DNA from: Solenopsis invicta
Taxonomy: Eukaryota; Arthropoda; Insecta; Hymenoptera; Formicidae
Direction: 5' to 3'
DNA: 64,000 bases
Assembly: GCF_016802725.1 (NCBI RefSeq)
Contig: NC_052672.1
Span: 16,936,710-17,000,709 of the forward strand
Below the pieces are notes generated by a model that saw nothing but the letters and a program-made list of their open reading frames with translations, made no database searches and was not told the origin of the DNA. Positions 26,769-39,217 of this stretch are shown here, one piece after another (within the stretch, counting starts at the first letter, position 1; every line of letters begins with the position of its first letter). The position numbers and the translations under genes were made by a program.

Positions 26769-27676
26769 AATCTCTTCTCTCTCTCTCTTCGTAAGAACGT
26801 CCTTACTCTAATCTTTTTTCCTTCTTCATTTATCACAGTCGCTGTTAATCCATGAAGCTGCTGCACGTGTTTCTAGAATTCCCAACGCGATAATTGAAAC
26901 ATTTCTAGCCCGATTAAACAACGTTCTGTATTATCCGGATTGCGGTATTGTTATGTGAAGTATAGCAATGCAGGTGATACCGCATGAGAGTGAAATTCTA
27001 CATTATTACAGATAGTTGGCCGCAAATTTGTTCAAGTTTCATTTTGAATTGTAAAATGAGAGAACTATGAGAAGAAACATTGAAATAAAAGCAAAGAAAA
27101 ATTTGATGTATAATTTAGAAGAAGAAAAAGTCTGAAAAGTGTAAGCAGTAGCAATAAAAACAAGAAACTTTGTAAGACCCTGCTTATACGTGTATCCTTA
27201 AGGTAGAATAGTATCAAGAATATCGGGCAGTTTCACTCGAATATCCGGATATTCGAGCGTCATTTTACTGGAATCAAAATATTCGACAGTTGGTCGCAAC
27301 TTTTATTTTCTCTTTACTTTTATTCGAGATCGATTTGCACGGCGCACGGCGCAATCCCGCGCGTGTATTCGTGCAAAATATTCTGCTGACTTTGCCGGCC
27401 ATCGTGTCCCAGTCACGTGAATCACCCCAAGGCCGATGGTCGGATGAAGATGGATCAGTGGACGAGCAACAGCCAGCACCAGTCGACGTTGCAAAGTAAA
27501 GCGCGTGCACCGAAGTGCGGAGCCACGTGCCGAACGTATTTCGATCTGACTGGCAAAGAGGGAAGAGAATAGGATGAGAGCGAAGGCGTCGCGACGACGG
27601 GCAACACAACCACACCCTACGGACCCGCTAGATCGATAGTCACAACCCTGCTAGAGCCTGCTAGAGCAGGCAGAGC
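26767..27676. other. Mixed DNA and CG island
   Basis: AT-rich to ~27290, then CG-rich. Two overlapping + frames (27290-27499, starting at a non-ATG codon, and a 42-codon frame from ATG 27444 to TAG 27572, beginning MKMDQWTSNS) look mildly protein-like. A GTAAAG donor-like site is at ~27495. Neither is strong enough to call. Confidence 0.4.
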
Positions 27677-27698
27677 GAGAGAGAGAGAGAGAGAGAGA
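27677..27698. repeat. (GA)11 microsatellite
   Basis: Pure GA for 22 bases at the edge of a CG island, about 130 bases before the TTC array. Confidence 0.95.
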
Positions 27699-27823
27699 AC
27701 GGGTCGCTCGAGAGAAAAAGAGGGGGTGAGACAAATTGCCAAGAGATCTCACCACACTACCTCCGTCGCGTTTCTTTCTTCCCTTACGCGTTTTTCCTCT
27801 CTCCCCCCTAAATTCTCTTCCTC

Positions 27824-27874
27824 TCTTCTTCTTCTTCTTCTTCTTCTTCTTCTTCTTCTTCTTCTTCTTCTTCT
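27824..27874. repeat. (TTC)17 trinucleotide repeat
   Basis: About seventeen pure TTC units. Read in frame it gives poly-Phe, poly-Leu or poly-Ser, which explains the long hydrophobic frames at 27726-27984; these are not genes. Confidence 0.95.
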
Positions 27875-29994
27875 ATCCCGATCGGTTACCTGCCGTCTAC
27901 GAGCAATGTCGCGCCAAGCTTTTCCGATGTCTCTCGACGCATAATCCGACGCACGACTCTCGTCGTCGTTTGTCGTCTCGATGATTTCGTGAGAACGGAA
28001 TTTATGATACTCGGCGCGCGCGTGATCGTTAATGGATTCGCGATCAATGCGATGCTGTTATCGGTTTTATATCGAGCTGATAATCTTGTCTGCTGTTTTA
28101 TAGGCGACGAACAATTTCCACCTTGGCGAGAGCAATCGTTTGCTCGGCAGCAATTTGCGTAATTGGAATTTATATAATTACATTGCAATAATGCGATTGC
28201 TTCTTCCCCTCTGTGCACGCGGATTAAGTTATCATAAAATGTTACACCGAATTTCCTACCTCGAGTATACTTTCCAATTACGCAATGCGATTACGCTCTA
28301 CCGTAATAAGAACTTCCCCGTCCCTCGCAAACAATCGTTTTCAGGGGTTTACCTTTTTTCCATGCTGCGCGAAAACTTCCCTGACAACACAATCTCTAAA
28401 CGACTATCCGTTTATCTTTCTCCTGCCTTTTATATCTCATCTTTCTTTATTTTTGCATTAACATCTTTTTATTCTTCAAACAACAATTATGTGTCAAAAT
28501 AATACTGTATTACTTTTAATGCAGTCTATTATTGAAAACAGACCTACTTACGATAGTTATCGTAATTATTTCTACTACTGACGTAGTCTGTAACATTTTA
28601 AATTTTCCATCTTGGATAATTTGATTTTCATTTTTTCTGGTTGCGAATTCGGTGATTCTACCAATAATTTTATTTTTATCAATTTCTATAAAAGATTTCC
28701 TTGCAACAAGGAAATTTACGATCTAAATTACGATATACGCCTTTATGGGTCAACACTGCCTTATCTTTACATTTACATATTTATCTGTACAATAGTCATC
28801 ACACAGTGTTTCTACGGTATAGTCTTGCAGCCTAATTGTTGCAAGAATGACAATTCATGCTTGGAACTTGTGCTCAGTTAGTCACGCTCGCAGAAACGAC
28901 AGAGCGGAATAGTTTGGTGAAATGCAAATTAGAGGTAGTTAAACTGTGATCCCCCTCTGCTTGTGGGAGATTCGAGATGATAGCAAGCATCTTATTAATA
29001 CGGCACGATTAGATCAAGCGTGGATATGGACGGATGAATGCGACGATTTAATATAATATCAACTATCACATGTATACGGATGTATCAATATGTGCTTAGA
29101 GTAGAATGGAAGCTCGGTGAAAAGAGCTTTCATAGCGGGACATGACAGGGTGGAATAACACGCGCGTTTATCGCATTGAATGAATTTCGGCGGTTAAATT
29201 GTATGTCGACTATATGTAATACTCACAAAAAGAAATTACGTAAGCTATTACGCATTCAAATTAAATTGAAAAAAAATCTGCCTGCGTGACATTTTTGTTG
29301 GGGATGACATGTTTCATGTACGAGTACATTTTTTTACTTTGAAACGAACAAAAGGCAAATTCCGATTCATCCGCTAGAAAAGATTGGTCGGCCGAGCAGT
29401 TAACGAATTGTCGTTACCGATATCTCACAAGAACAATTTACGAATATATTTCTGAAAAGTCATTTACGTAAATGTTATACAAGCTCCCGGTGTGAATACA
29501 AAATAGAAATTACGTGACGCAGCGCAAACAGTAACGACTCGGTTCGCATACGAGGCATGGCGACTTTAGTTTCTCAGGATAAAATCCCAGGGGGGTAACC
29601 TTCCGTAATAGAATATCACGCGGATAGTTGGAACAGGACGATCTCTTTAAAACTGAATAATATATCAACAACGCTGAGAGAACTGTTTACGACTAGTATC
29701 TCACTTGTCTCCAAGGATTTTCCTATCGCCGGAATTGCGCACGCATAATCCTGAAAGCCGCGCCGCGCGCTGTTCTAAACTTTCGACAATATTAAATTTT
29801 AACAAAAGTGATTATTTCAACGTTTGAAGCTCCTCTGAGCTGCAATTTAATCTGTGCAAAAATAAACAACGATAAATTGTATCGGAAAAGCCCGGCACAG
29901 TCGAACAATATTTAGCATATTTAGCATATACTCCTGCGTGTAATGTTACGAGGATAATTTTTCTTTTAAATGTAATAATAAAATATAAATTCCC

Positions 29995-29996
<2 letters not shown>
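27875..29996. other. Non-coding DNA
   Basis: Mixed to ~28.1 kb, AT-rich to ~28.9 kb, mixed to ~29.76 kb, then AT-rich. The frames at 28140-28502 and 28612-28881 are rich in Ile, Phe, Tyr and Asn, as chance frames in AT-rich DNA are. No gene seen. Confidence 0.55.

Positions 29997-30048
<52 letters not shown>
29997..30048. repeat. (CA)26 microsatellite
   Basis: Pure CA for 52 bases in AT-rich DNA. Likely highly polymorphic. Confidence 0.97.
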
Positions 30049-30049
<1 letters not shown>

Positions 30050-31686
30050 TTAATAAATTTAACTGATAAAAATTTACAAGTTAAAACTGATCGAGTTAAG
30101 TTATTTGAAGAAAATTAATTGATCGCTTCCAACGCAGCGAAATTCGCGGTAGAAAGATTATCCAGAAAATCCACTTTCCACGATCCTTCCCCCGTCGATC
30201 GTCGTAAATTAAAATTGATCGCCGAATCACAGCGCATCATCCTGATCAATATTTTTGCACGTGTTCTATCTCGGAGCGATACTCGCTGTAATTAAAGATA
30301 CACACGTTCCTTCCGGACGCGACGTTCACGTACGCTCGGCATCCCATTGCTCCCACAAGCGGCGTAACTTCGCGGATATGTCCCCGGGGATAAATCCCGT
30401 GTAGCCCGTGTTCTAACCCACGTACTACCGTACTGTGCTATACTACGGGAATGTGTTTATTCCCGCCCTTCCACTGTTCTCCGCAAAATCGCTGTTGTTT
30501 TCCGACTTGCGCGCAAACCGAAAGTGCACGCGTCGTCGAGTATCGGTCGCACATAATGCAACGCTCGGTATCGGTATCGGTTTCAGTTTCGTCGTAAGTA
30601 GCATATGCTCGCAATTCTGCGGAACAATATCGCGCTTTATAGCTTTAGATTCAGCTTTCCGCTGTCGTAAAAACATCATTGAATTGCGATTTTCCCTGAT
30701 TTCAGAACGAGCCACCGAGACGAGTCGAGATCTGCGAAATATCCCGAGTTGCAGTAGAGATTCGAGAAGGCGAGTCTAATCGTCCTAAGCACTCGTACGT
30801 TTTAATCAGATTGTTCGAAAAGATTTGAAAAGCTTTTTCTATCTGCAATGACCGACATTTTCCTATTTACAACGACCGATTCAATTAGAAATATGTAGAA
30901 ATCAATTGTGCGTTGCACATTTTTTGCCAACCAAAGTTTCAATCATTTTTTTTTGACATTGGCATCAGGATTTTTTTCTTTCTTGTTTTTTTTTTGTTGC
31001 TTAATTTAATTCGCCGGCAGTTTTGCTTTTAATGCTCGCAGCGGTAAATTAAAAAGTCGAAAACGCTTTGACAACCCAAACTAACAAAAGAGGATTAACC
31101 ACGATGGCGAATACGATGGCAAGCAACGGCGATGACGGTGGTAGCGTCGGCAACTTTTTTTCGATATAAATATGTATGCCAACACAACTTTGCTAGCACA
31201 AACCACACCGTAATCCGTGGCGCCGCTAATGAAGAAAGATCGATGACAGAAACGAAGGGAAAAAAAAGACAGCGCCGGCACAAAGGGTGATTCGTTTCAT
31301 TTTCATGGGGGAGACGAACGTTTCGTAACTCGCTAGCAATTTGCAGGCGTTTTGTCGTCGTGACGACGACGACGACGGAAGCGATCTGTGCCACTCCCGT
31401 CGCCGCGCCGCGCTGCGCTGCCGTCGCACCACCGGGATATCTCGCGATCTCCCGATGGGATAAAACAGCGTGAGTAGGGTGAAAAGGGGCCAGGATGAGA
31501 ATTAGGGGGCGCGTCGGCCGACCAGCTGGAGGTAGGAAAAATCGAAGAAACGAAGGGTCAAATGCCACGTGATGGATAGCCCGCCATAGGAGGTCCAAGC
31601 GTATGAAATTGATCAGCCAGCCAGAATCATTCGATTCTACTTCCTACTCGTCCTTTTCCTTTCCCCTAATGTTGTCCAATCCTCCT

Positions 31687-31689
<3 letters not shown>
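30049..31689. other. Mixed DNA then CG island with GAC run
   Basis: AT-rich to ~30.12 kb, mixed to ~30.83 kb, T-rich to ~31.05 kb, then a CG-rich island with a short GAC run near 31362-31377. Overlapping frames (31095-31598 - and others) are low-complexity or CG-driven. No gene is supported. Confidence 0.5.

Positions 31690-31771
<82 letters not shown>
31690..31771. repeat. (TC)41 microsatellite, longest in the window
   Basis: Eighty-two bases of pure TC, preceded by a C- and T-rich stretch, in a CG island. Serine/leucine (+) and arginine/glutamate (-) repeat frames of 65-170 codons crossing it are artefacts. Confidence 0.97.
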
Positions 31772-31773
<2 letters not shown>

Positions 31774-34700
31774 CCGCTCTCGTTCGCGCTTGTCGAAACT
31801 CTCGCTCCTCCACCCTTTGTTTCTTTCGTACCATTCATTTTCCTTCCGCGTCGTACGACGTCGATAACTCTGATTCTCTCGGATCCCGGACCACCTTCGC
31901 CTTGGCGGTGTTTTATTTTCACGGTCCCGACCAATGGCCGCAGTCCACGGCCGATTGCCGATGGCAATGCTCTCGAGGAAATTCATGTAGCATGTAAGAA
32001 AAATTACGATTCCTCCGCTTTTGCGCCGAACAGCCGGCTGCTTAACGAGGAAGAGAGACGTCGGCAAATATCGCGGCTTCTACATGGTTTCCTTCGGAAA
32101 AGGAAAAAAAAATGAAACACAAACTCGTTCTTTATGCAATCTCGTCTGAATCCACGGTCCGATGGTGGGTGCCGCGCACGCGAGAATAAATCTTACGTTT
32201 TAATTCGAGAACACTCCCGAAGTCGATTTAAATCACGAATAAAATTCATACGAAATTTTCCAAGTAATTTCCCAGCACGGTCCAAAAGCCAGTCTCAAAT
32301 ACAGACTCGATTTATAAGTGCGAATAAACTTTCTCGAGATTATAACGCCGTCTGCCGATAATAATCTAGCGGTACTCTGAGTGAAATCAATTTCACGTTT
32401 CGAAGCGTCCGCGAGCTTCTGTTCCAAGTTGTGGCAAATGCTCGAACGATCGCGGAAATGGGGACACCCTGTACACAACGAGGCGATAACAGTTCGCGAG
32501 AGTTATAGAGGGAGCGAAGTTAGTAAGCTCCGACCAGGGAACACAGAGGTTGATATATAAGATAGAGTTAAATAGACAAGAGGGAGGGTAAGGGAAAAGA
32601 GAATGCAATGACGAGTGAAACGAGAAGAGAGAGGTCTGTTTGAAAGCGCGGATGTAACGAGAAGACGAAGGAAGACGTAGCGAGATCGCGGGTCGTCTGA
32701 TAGCGATAAATACCTATCAATTCCAGACACAGAATTGCGACAAAGTTGCCTTTCTTCGTCGCCTTCTCGCTAATAAAGCAGGATCGATACGACGATTGGA
32801 GAAGATACGCTCTCTTAAATATTCTGTCGTATTTTGTAGCGAGCTTACATAGGAGGCGTTCGCAACTTGTGCGTAAAGTACGATACATTCGGTAAGCAAT
32901 AGATGGGATTCGTGAGCTACTTCTGACTTATTGTTAGCTACAGAATCAGTAAGAACAAGTAGCGCGTCGTAAAGCTGCGTTAGGCCCGGATACAAAGGAG
33001 GACAACAAATAAAAGTGCTTTATGTGTAACGCAAGGTGCGTACCCCCTTCCTCCCCCCCTCCTCCTTCCCCCGTTCAACTACTCGCTCGAGATATACTCC
33101 TCAGAAGAAGGAAAAAAGAGACAGGAAGCTTCGAAAGTTTGGCCAAGAAAGTTTGCAAAAGCACACTGCTGCCACCAAACGACCTTCGTCCTGCACACAG
33201 CTTCGAATTTCATTTTGGAACGTTGAATCTTATTAAGAAGTAAAGTCGTTTCGGAGAAAGTTGGCGAATATTGTGGACGGGGTTTCCTTATAAATCCGTG
33301 GCTCAGCGCGATATTTCTCGTTGGCCCCGAAAGCCTGCCTCGAAAACTCCAATTTCGGATGGAAGTGATTACAAGGATATTGTCACCCGGAAAACTCTTA
33401 CTGAGAGAAGTACTTACGTTATTCCCTTGCTTAACTTAACGCTTTACGATTCGTAATAAGTGTCCGCTTGTTCTCGACGACGCGGCGATTAATAATGATC
33501 AAACCGGGAGCAAACTTTATTGCCGCCTTCTGTTCATCATGCTTTGACCCCTTGACGAGACTTTTTTCATTACTTTCTGTACTTTCATTAAGTGCAATGT
33601 TCACCAAAGAGTATACTGCGAGGAGCATCGCGCGCATAAAAATCGTTTATCGAGTAAACTTTTCAATGACTCGTGAAATACTTTATTGACGATTGCCGAT
33701 ACTTTGGACGCGATGTACGCTACTAAACTTTCATCAGTTTTTCCACTATCCCAGCGATTATTAGCAAACTTGGTGAACTCAAACAAATCTCTATACAATA
33801 CGCGCTTATTGTGAACAAATCCAAAGTATTTCAACATAAACGAATGCGTAAAATGTCATTTTAAACTAGTCGATTTAAACTAAACGAAATTGAGAAAAGG
33901 AATAGAATACAAAAGAAATTTGAAGAATTCTGAAAAAGGTCTAAATTCTAAAGCAAACCAAAATTTCATAAAAGATATATACATACTCATCTGATATATA
34001 CATGCTCTCTTTTATCTAAGATTTAATTACACTGTTTTTTATATGCGTCAAATGGGAATTTGAAATTTTATCATTCTTAGTGTAAATGAGGATATAGATA
34101 TCCTCATTTTTCAAGTCTAATAATCTTTAAAAAAAATTCAAAATAAGATTATAGAAATGTTTTTATAATAGGGATCTATTGAATTTTTCTTTGTCCGATC
34201 GCACAATAACTATGACATATATTCGATTAAGTACTCTATTTACGATAAAAGAGGTTTTCTCTAAATTTACTTTTATACTCTACGCCAGGTCCAAGAAGAT
34301 TTCAAATCGCCGGAAAATAATCCGTAAGTTACCAAATTTGATAAAGAGCACATGAAAAATATTTTCAAGCTAAAATCACTTGAGCTTAACGAGATAAAAG
34401 CAAGTAATTGATTGCGTTTGATCATAATGAGTGCTGCGACGAGTGATCTCCGTCCCACTGTGAGAAACCTAAGGGTAAAACAAAGACTGTTCTTTTGTAT
34501 TTTTAACCAACTCCTAACAAAAGCTAGGAGTAGTTGTTATTGGCTCTCCAGGACACACCGAGTTTCTTAACCAAGAGCCCGTTCTCTCTCTTTTCATCTT
34601 TATCATCCTTTCTTTCTATCCTCTCCATTCCCCCTATCGTATCCCTATCGAGCTCTATCTTCCACTTTCGCTCTCTCGATGATGGAGATTGAACGTAATT

Positions 34701-35442
34701 TATTTGCTATTTTCTCATCCCTTCGTTCTGCGTGGCAGGAATTTAATTTTCTGAGCGCTATCTGCGCCCGTACGATGAATCTTTGTATAATACAAAACTC
34801 GCAAATTTGCTCTACGACATAGAGAAACTATGACGTAAGAACTGCATGTGTATAATAATGTATACAAAATGGAAGTTGATAAGTAAAAAGCAATGAAATA
34901 AAAATAACGGTGTATCCTACACGAAATAATGTATAACACAAGTAAAATATCTCTAACAATATAAACATCCATTTAGTCTGTCAAGATGTATGTATATGTG
35001 CAAAATTGTTATTAAATATTAAACAACCTTTTTTTTGTATATAGAAGATATACACATGCATAATTTAAAAAAATAAAAAAATTACTTACTGAAAGATCAA
35101 ATGAAATATTTGAATATACATTTGATCGCTTCCGACTAAATCGCAGTTATAGTTATCGATTTAATCACATAATTCACGAGAGAGAATAAAACAATAGAGC
35201 AAACAAAATCTAAAGGCATAATGCACGCTAATAAAATTGCGTTTTGATGATTAAAGGATAAGAAAAATACTTTCCTTAAATACGCTGCAGATAGAGGAAT
35301 AGGTAGAGGATGCGTCTAGCGTTTATGGGGATTGCCTATAGCAGTAAAGCGTACGATTTGATAGGAACCAATACATTTGAGCTTATCACCTTATCGCCAA
35401 TGGCTATACCGCGCTAGTAACACTCAAAGCGCGCGGGCTAGA
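31772..35442. other. Non-coding DNA, GC falling into an AT-rich desert
   Basis: CG-rich to ~32.1 kb, mixed to ~33.5 kb, then AT-rich to ~35.1 kb. A perfect 11-bp hairpin (AAATGAGGATA, loop TAGA) is at 34084-34109. The frame 33601-33837 (-) has a varied composition, but no promoter or splice support and no recognised family. Confidence 0.5.
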
Positions 35443-35454
35443 GGGGGGGGGGGG
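35443..35454 (+). repeat. Poly-G run (12)
   Basis: Twelve consecutive G, followed after GGAAAA by another short G run. Low complexity; indel-prone in sequencing. Confidence 0.9.
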
Positions 35455-35650
35455 AGGAAAAGGGGGAGTCAGCCATAAAATACAGAATGAACCCCCTGTC
35501 AGGTCGACCGGTATCACTTCACCCTCCCTTGCCACCTCTCCCTCCGCTCACCAGAACTCATCCCTGGACATTTCGTTCCAACGGGCTCATCCCTCACGGT
35601 CTGTCTACGTCTATGCCGCATCGCAATCGATTTTCACGAACACGTTCATG

Positions 35651-35698
35651 TACGTGTCCATACGTGTATACACGTGTCTACGAATACTTATACACGTA
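35651..35698. promoter_or_regulatory. Cluster of ACGTG (bHLH-PAS / E-box type) sites
   Basis: TACGTG starts at 35651 and 35661, CACGTG at 35671, and CACGTA (TACGTG on the - strand) at 35693. The first three are exactly 10 bases apart, so they face the same side of the helix. TACGTG is the core bound by Single-minded or Trachealess with Tango in Drosophila, and CACGTG is bound by Clock/Cycle. The array can equally be read as a three-copy 10-bp minisatellite. No start of transcription was identified next to it. Confidence 0.35.
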
Positions 35699-35699
35699 C

Positions 35700-38400
35700 A
35701 ATTTTACACCTAATCAATAAATATTAAATGTCCCATCTCTGCCAAATTATATTTAATAAAAGATTTTTTATCGGTTTATCGCCGAGTTCGGCATCCTTGG
35801 TACTTAATAAAATTAATAAAGACAGATATCGAGTAATAAGATTTTTATTTTAAGATACGGATCAATCAAAGAAAGGGCACACATCTTTGCATTTAAATAT
35901 TGATGCTCGTTTTAGACGAATTAGCTATCATGGAAATATTGATGCAGCAAACATTTTGGGTAAATTATTTGGGATGATTCATGCACACACATTTACCTTG
36001 TGTAACATAGTAATACCTTGAAATTGAAACGACCAATATTATTCCCAATGGCTTTGATCTAGAGGAAATGTTATATCATATGTCATCTGCTGCTCTGGTT
36101 TCAAGACATTGATATATCCAAGTTCAACAAATTATGACATTGTACAAATGAAATGTGTTTATGTATCAACCATTTGTATAATTTTATCTTTTTATATCTA
36201 TTTTATCAATTATTTTGAATGTCTTTTTTCCATGTGTAATAAAATTAGTATTAGCAAATATGTGCAAATAACATTGAAACCAAAACTTGAAATTTTATAT
36301 CATCGGCATAAAAAATTTTGGAATTTAATTATTATCATAAAGTTCTATACATTTGCTTGAAACTATATGTAATATACAGAGTAATTGTACCAAGCAATAA
36401 TTAGGAATTAAAACGATGCTTTGTTTAGTACGTATTTTGGAATTCTCGAATTGTAACAAAGCTAGAACTTTCTTATTCCGTACGTGATTTTCACGCATTT
36501 TCACGCCGCAAACACGTAACGTAGAAAAGCTGTGTACTATCAGGCATTTAACACGCGTTTCGATGAATGATGAAATGGACAGCCACTATTCGCAATCAGC
36601 GACGGATGTAAATATTTAACGCGGTTATATGCAGACGCGAATAAAATTCGCTTAATTTATTACCTGGCGGTTGGCAAATTGTGAAACATTGATTATTGGT
36701 CGAGGTGTTCCCTCGCAACTTCCCTTTTTCTGTCTATCCCTTCGTTCATACCGTGCCTTCGTAAATCTCGAAGAACGATTTCCGCAAAATACTCACCTGA
36801 AACGCAAAAAAAAGAGCTTTTAGCTGGAAGATGAATGATTGCATCGTTCTGAATTAAATCTAGTCCCTTGATATTCCATGCAAAAAATATGCGTTGGTAG
36901 ACTCGATTTTTCCGATCGATATGGTGAAACGACAATGATGTCGCATCAAATAGTATATAATTATTTGATTGGACCACAAATCTAATTTCTATGCTTAATT
37001 AAAATTTATCAAATAATTTTCCGTCAACCATTTGCCAAATCAAAAATCAATAAATTATATTTGTATTGTGCAAATAAAGATTTTAATGCGATTGTAATAC
37101 AATTAAAAAGATTGATATACACGCAAATAAAGAATTAGTTTAACGATATCAATCGTAAAAAATTAAATTAAATATTAATAATAAATGTATATAATTTAAA
37201 CATGCGTATTATTAATATCCGTTAAATATTAATAATACGCATATTTAATAAATACTTGTTGTTTTATATATGCCCACTATTACGTATGTCACACGCGTAT
37301 CTAATCGCGCGATCTAATCTGTTCTGAAATTACAATCTCAAGAATTCATGCAATTCATTATTTTCAAAGTTGAAAACTATCGACGAACAACTTGAATCTC
37401 AGAACGTATAGTAATCCCCACGGAACATATCTAAAATTCAAACAGCAGAACGAATATCAATATAGAAAAAAGATTTCCCGCGATTTATTTCATCCACGAG
37501 CGCACATGACTGGTCAATGGCTCGCTTCAAAATGTTATTAACATATATGTATAACAAGAATGATAAAAAATGTGTACAAGTAAAAATATAATTATGCAGG
37601 TTCTTAAAAAAATATTATATTTTTTCTTTAAATATTAATTAATTAAATATTAAATAAATCTATTTTTTATTCAATATAATAAACAGAATCTGAACTTGCT
37701 TATTCTATTACATTGCTAATATGCAATTAAAATTTCTTTTAGCACTTGTTATTGAGAGAGAAAATGTATCAGAATTATTTTTAATTATACTTGTTATTGG
37801 ACATATTGCTATTAAAAATTGGTTAATTTATTAATATCGTTATTAATATTGTTATTAAAAATAAGTCATCGATATCAATTGATTATTGAAATATATATAA
37901 AATCTAAATCGAAAAGCAAAATTAACCGAGTAGCGAAAATCGATATCACTTTAGCCAGGAAAATTAATAATAGATGACAGATTGCGTAGTCTTGAACGCA
38001 TAAATTCTGCGCAATCCCATTAGCCAACTTTGATCGTTTACAACTTGAAATATATTATGATGTCGACATTCTCATTTAGGATTTTCAACTCAAATTAATC
38101 TCTAAAATAGGCTCTTAAAGTATTGTATGTACGCGGTAACTATGAGACATCTTTTATTACAAATACACATGCACATGCACAACATTTTTAATGGGACACA
38201 CTTGGAATTTTACTGCGATAAAATAACCATCGCGTAAAAGATATAAGAAAAATGGTCAAAGTTGATTTTCCCAATTATCATGCCTCGCTTCCAGCCGGAT
38301 TATCATAATTATTTCCCGGGCGACGCAAAAGTTACCTCGTAGGACATTATTCCGCGCGTGCCGAGAATCTATGTTGTAAAATTTGGAGAAGTTAATCGCG
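35700..38400. other. AT-rich gene desert (2.6 kb)
   Basis: Long AT-rich stretch with no credible frame. It contains the hairpin at 37197-37247 and otherwise scattered A/T runs and short ATTAATAT motifs. Confidence 0.6.
37197..37247. repeat. 51-bp hairpin
   Basis: Perfect 17-bp arms (ATGCGTATTATTAATAT at 37202-37218 and its complement at 37226-37242) flank a 7-base loop. After one mismatch the stem extends by five more pairs on each side. AT-rich palindromes are frequent in such DNA, so function is uncertain; the stem is long enough for an RNA hairpin or a cruciform. Confidence 0.8.
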
Positions 38401-39178
38401 AGTAGAAGTTGGCGTTCTTGCCGCCGTACTTGCGATTTTCCTGGGGCCCCAGCGAAAGAAAAACATCGACATTCAGCCGTGCGACTTCATTGTCCGTGAA
38501 ATTCGACGCCGAAACTCAAGACGTGGGAAAATACTACGCCCCTTTCACGGCTCTCTGCGCGAGAAAAAACGGCGCAGCCGACTGGAGACTGCTGGAGACT
38601 AGCCCAAGTCTCATCGTCATCGATTGACAGAGCGTTGAGTGTCTCCTGTGTTTACATGTCCCCGGGGGCAGTCGAGGTATCACGGGCCATCCCTCTCCCT
38701 CCCCCCCCCCTCTCTCTCATCCCGCTTCTGTGCGTTCACCCTCGGTCGTTTTCGTGCATATTGAGAATATAACACGTTTTCCTCCTTCCGCTCCTTTCCA
38801 GTTTGCCTCCAACGCAGGTGGCATCCAGTTTCGCAGCGGGTATCTCCAAGATATTGTTTTAAAGCAGAAATCTGTCCCTCGCGAGCTGTAAATTGAGAGG
38901 AGATCCCACGCTACGTAAGATGACTTGGTTCGTTCACCCTCGCGACGCGGACGTGTTAAGGAAAAGTGAAACGGAACCCGAGTTTATGGAAAGTACCCAC
39001 CGGATTTTTATCCATCTAACGTCGAGAATTTATTTATCGGGGAACTCTCCTCCTCGTGTGTTACCCGCTCGCTCCCCAGACGATCGAGCATCTAAAAATG
39101 GAAAACTGTCCGATGCACTTAAGAAGGATTATGGACGTGACGCGCGCTAGCGGTCATGTCCTGATGGTCACGCGAGAA

Positions 39179-39180
<2 letters not shown>
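38401..39180. other. CG-rich island, non-coding
   Basis: Contains the 12-bp palindrome CTGGGGCCCCAG at 38441-38452 and a run of ten C at 38701-38710 within a CT-rich tract. Overlapping frames at 38409-38627 and 38893-39150 have no recognised family. Confidence 0.5.

Positions 39181-39213
<33 letters not shown>
39181..39213. repeat. (CT)16 microsatellite
   Basis: Pure CT for 33 bases inside a CG-rich island. Confidence 0.95.

Positions 39214-39217
<4 letters not shown>

Noticed and set aside
27726..27984. Hydrophobic poly-Leu/poly-Phe frames resembling membrane segments
   Set aside because: They are the TTC repeat read in different frames.
31603..32115. 170-codon + frame and 133-codon - frame
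   Set aside because: Driven by the 82-bp TC repeat.
33601..33837. 78-codon - frame with varied composition
   Set aside because: Length expected by chance, no promoter or splice site seen, no family recognised.
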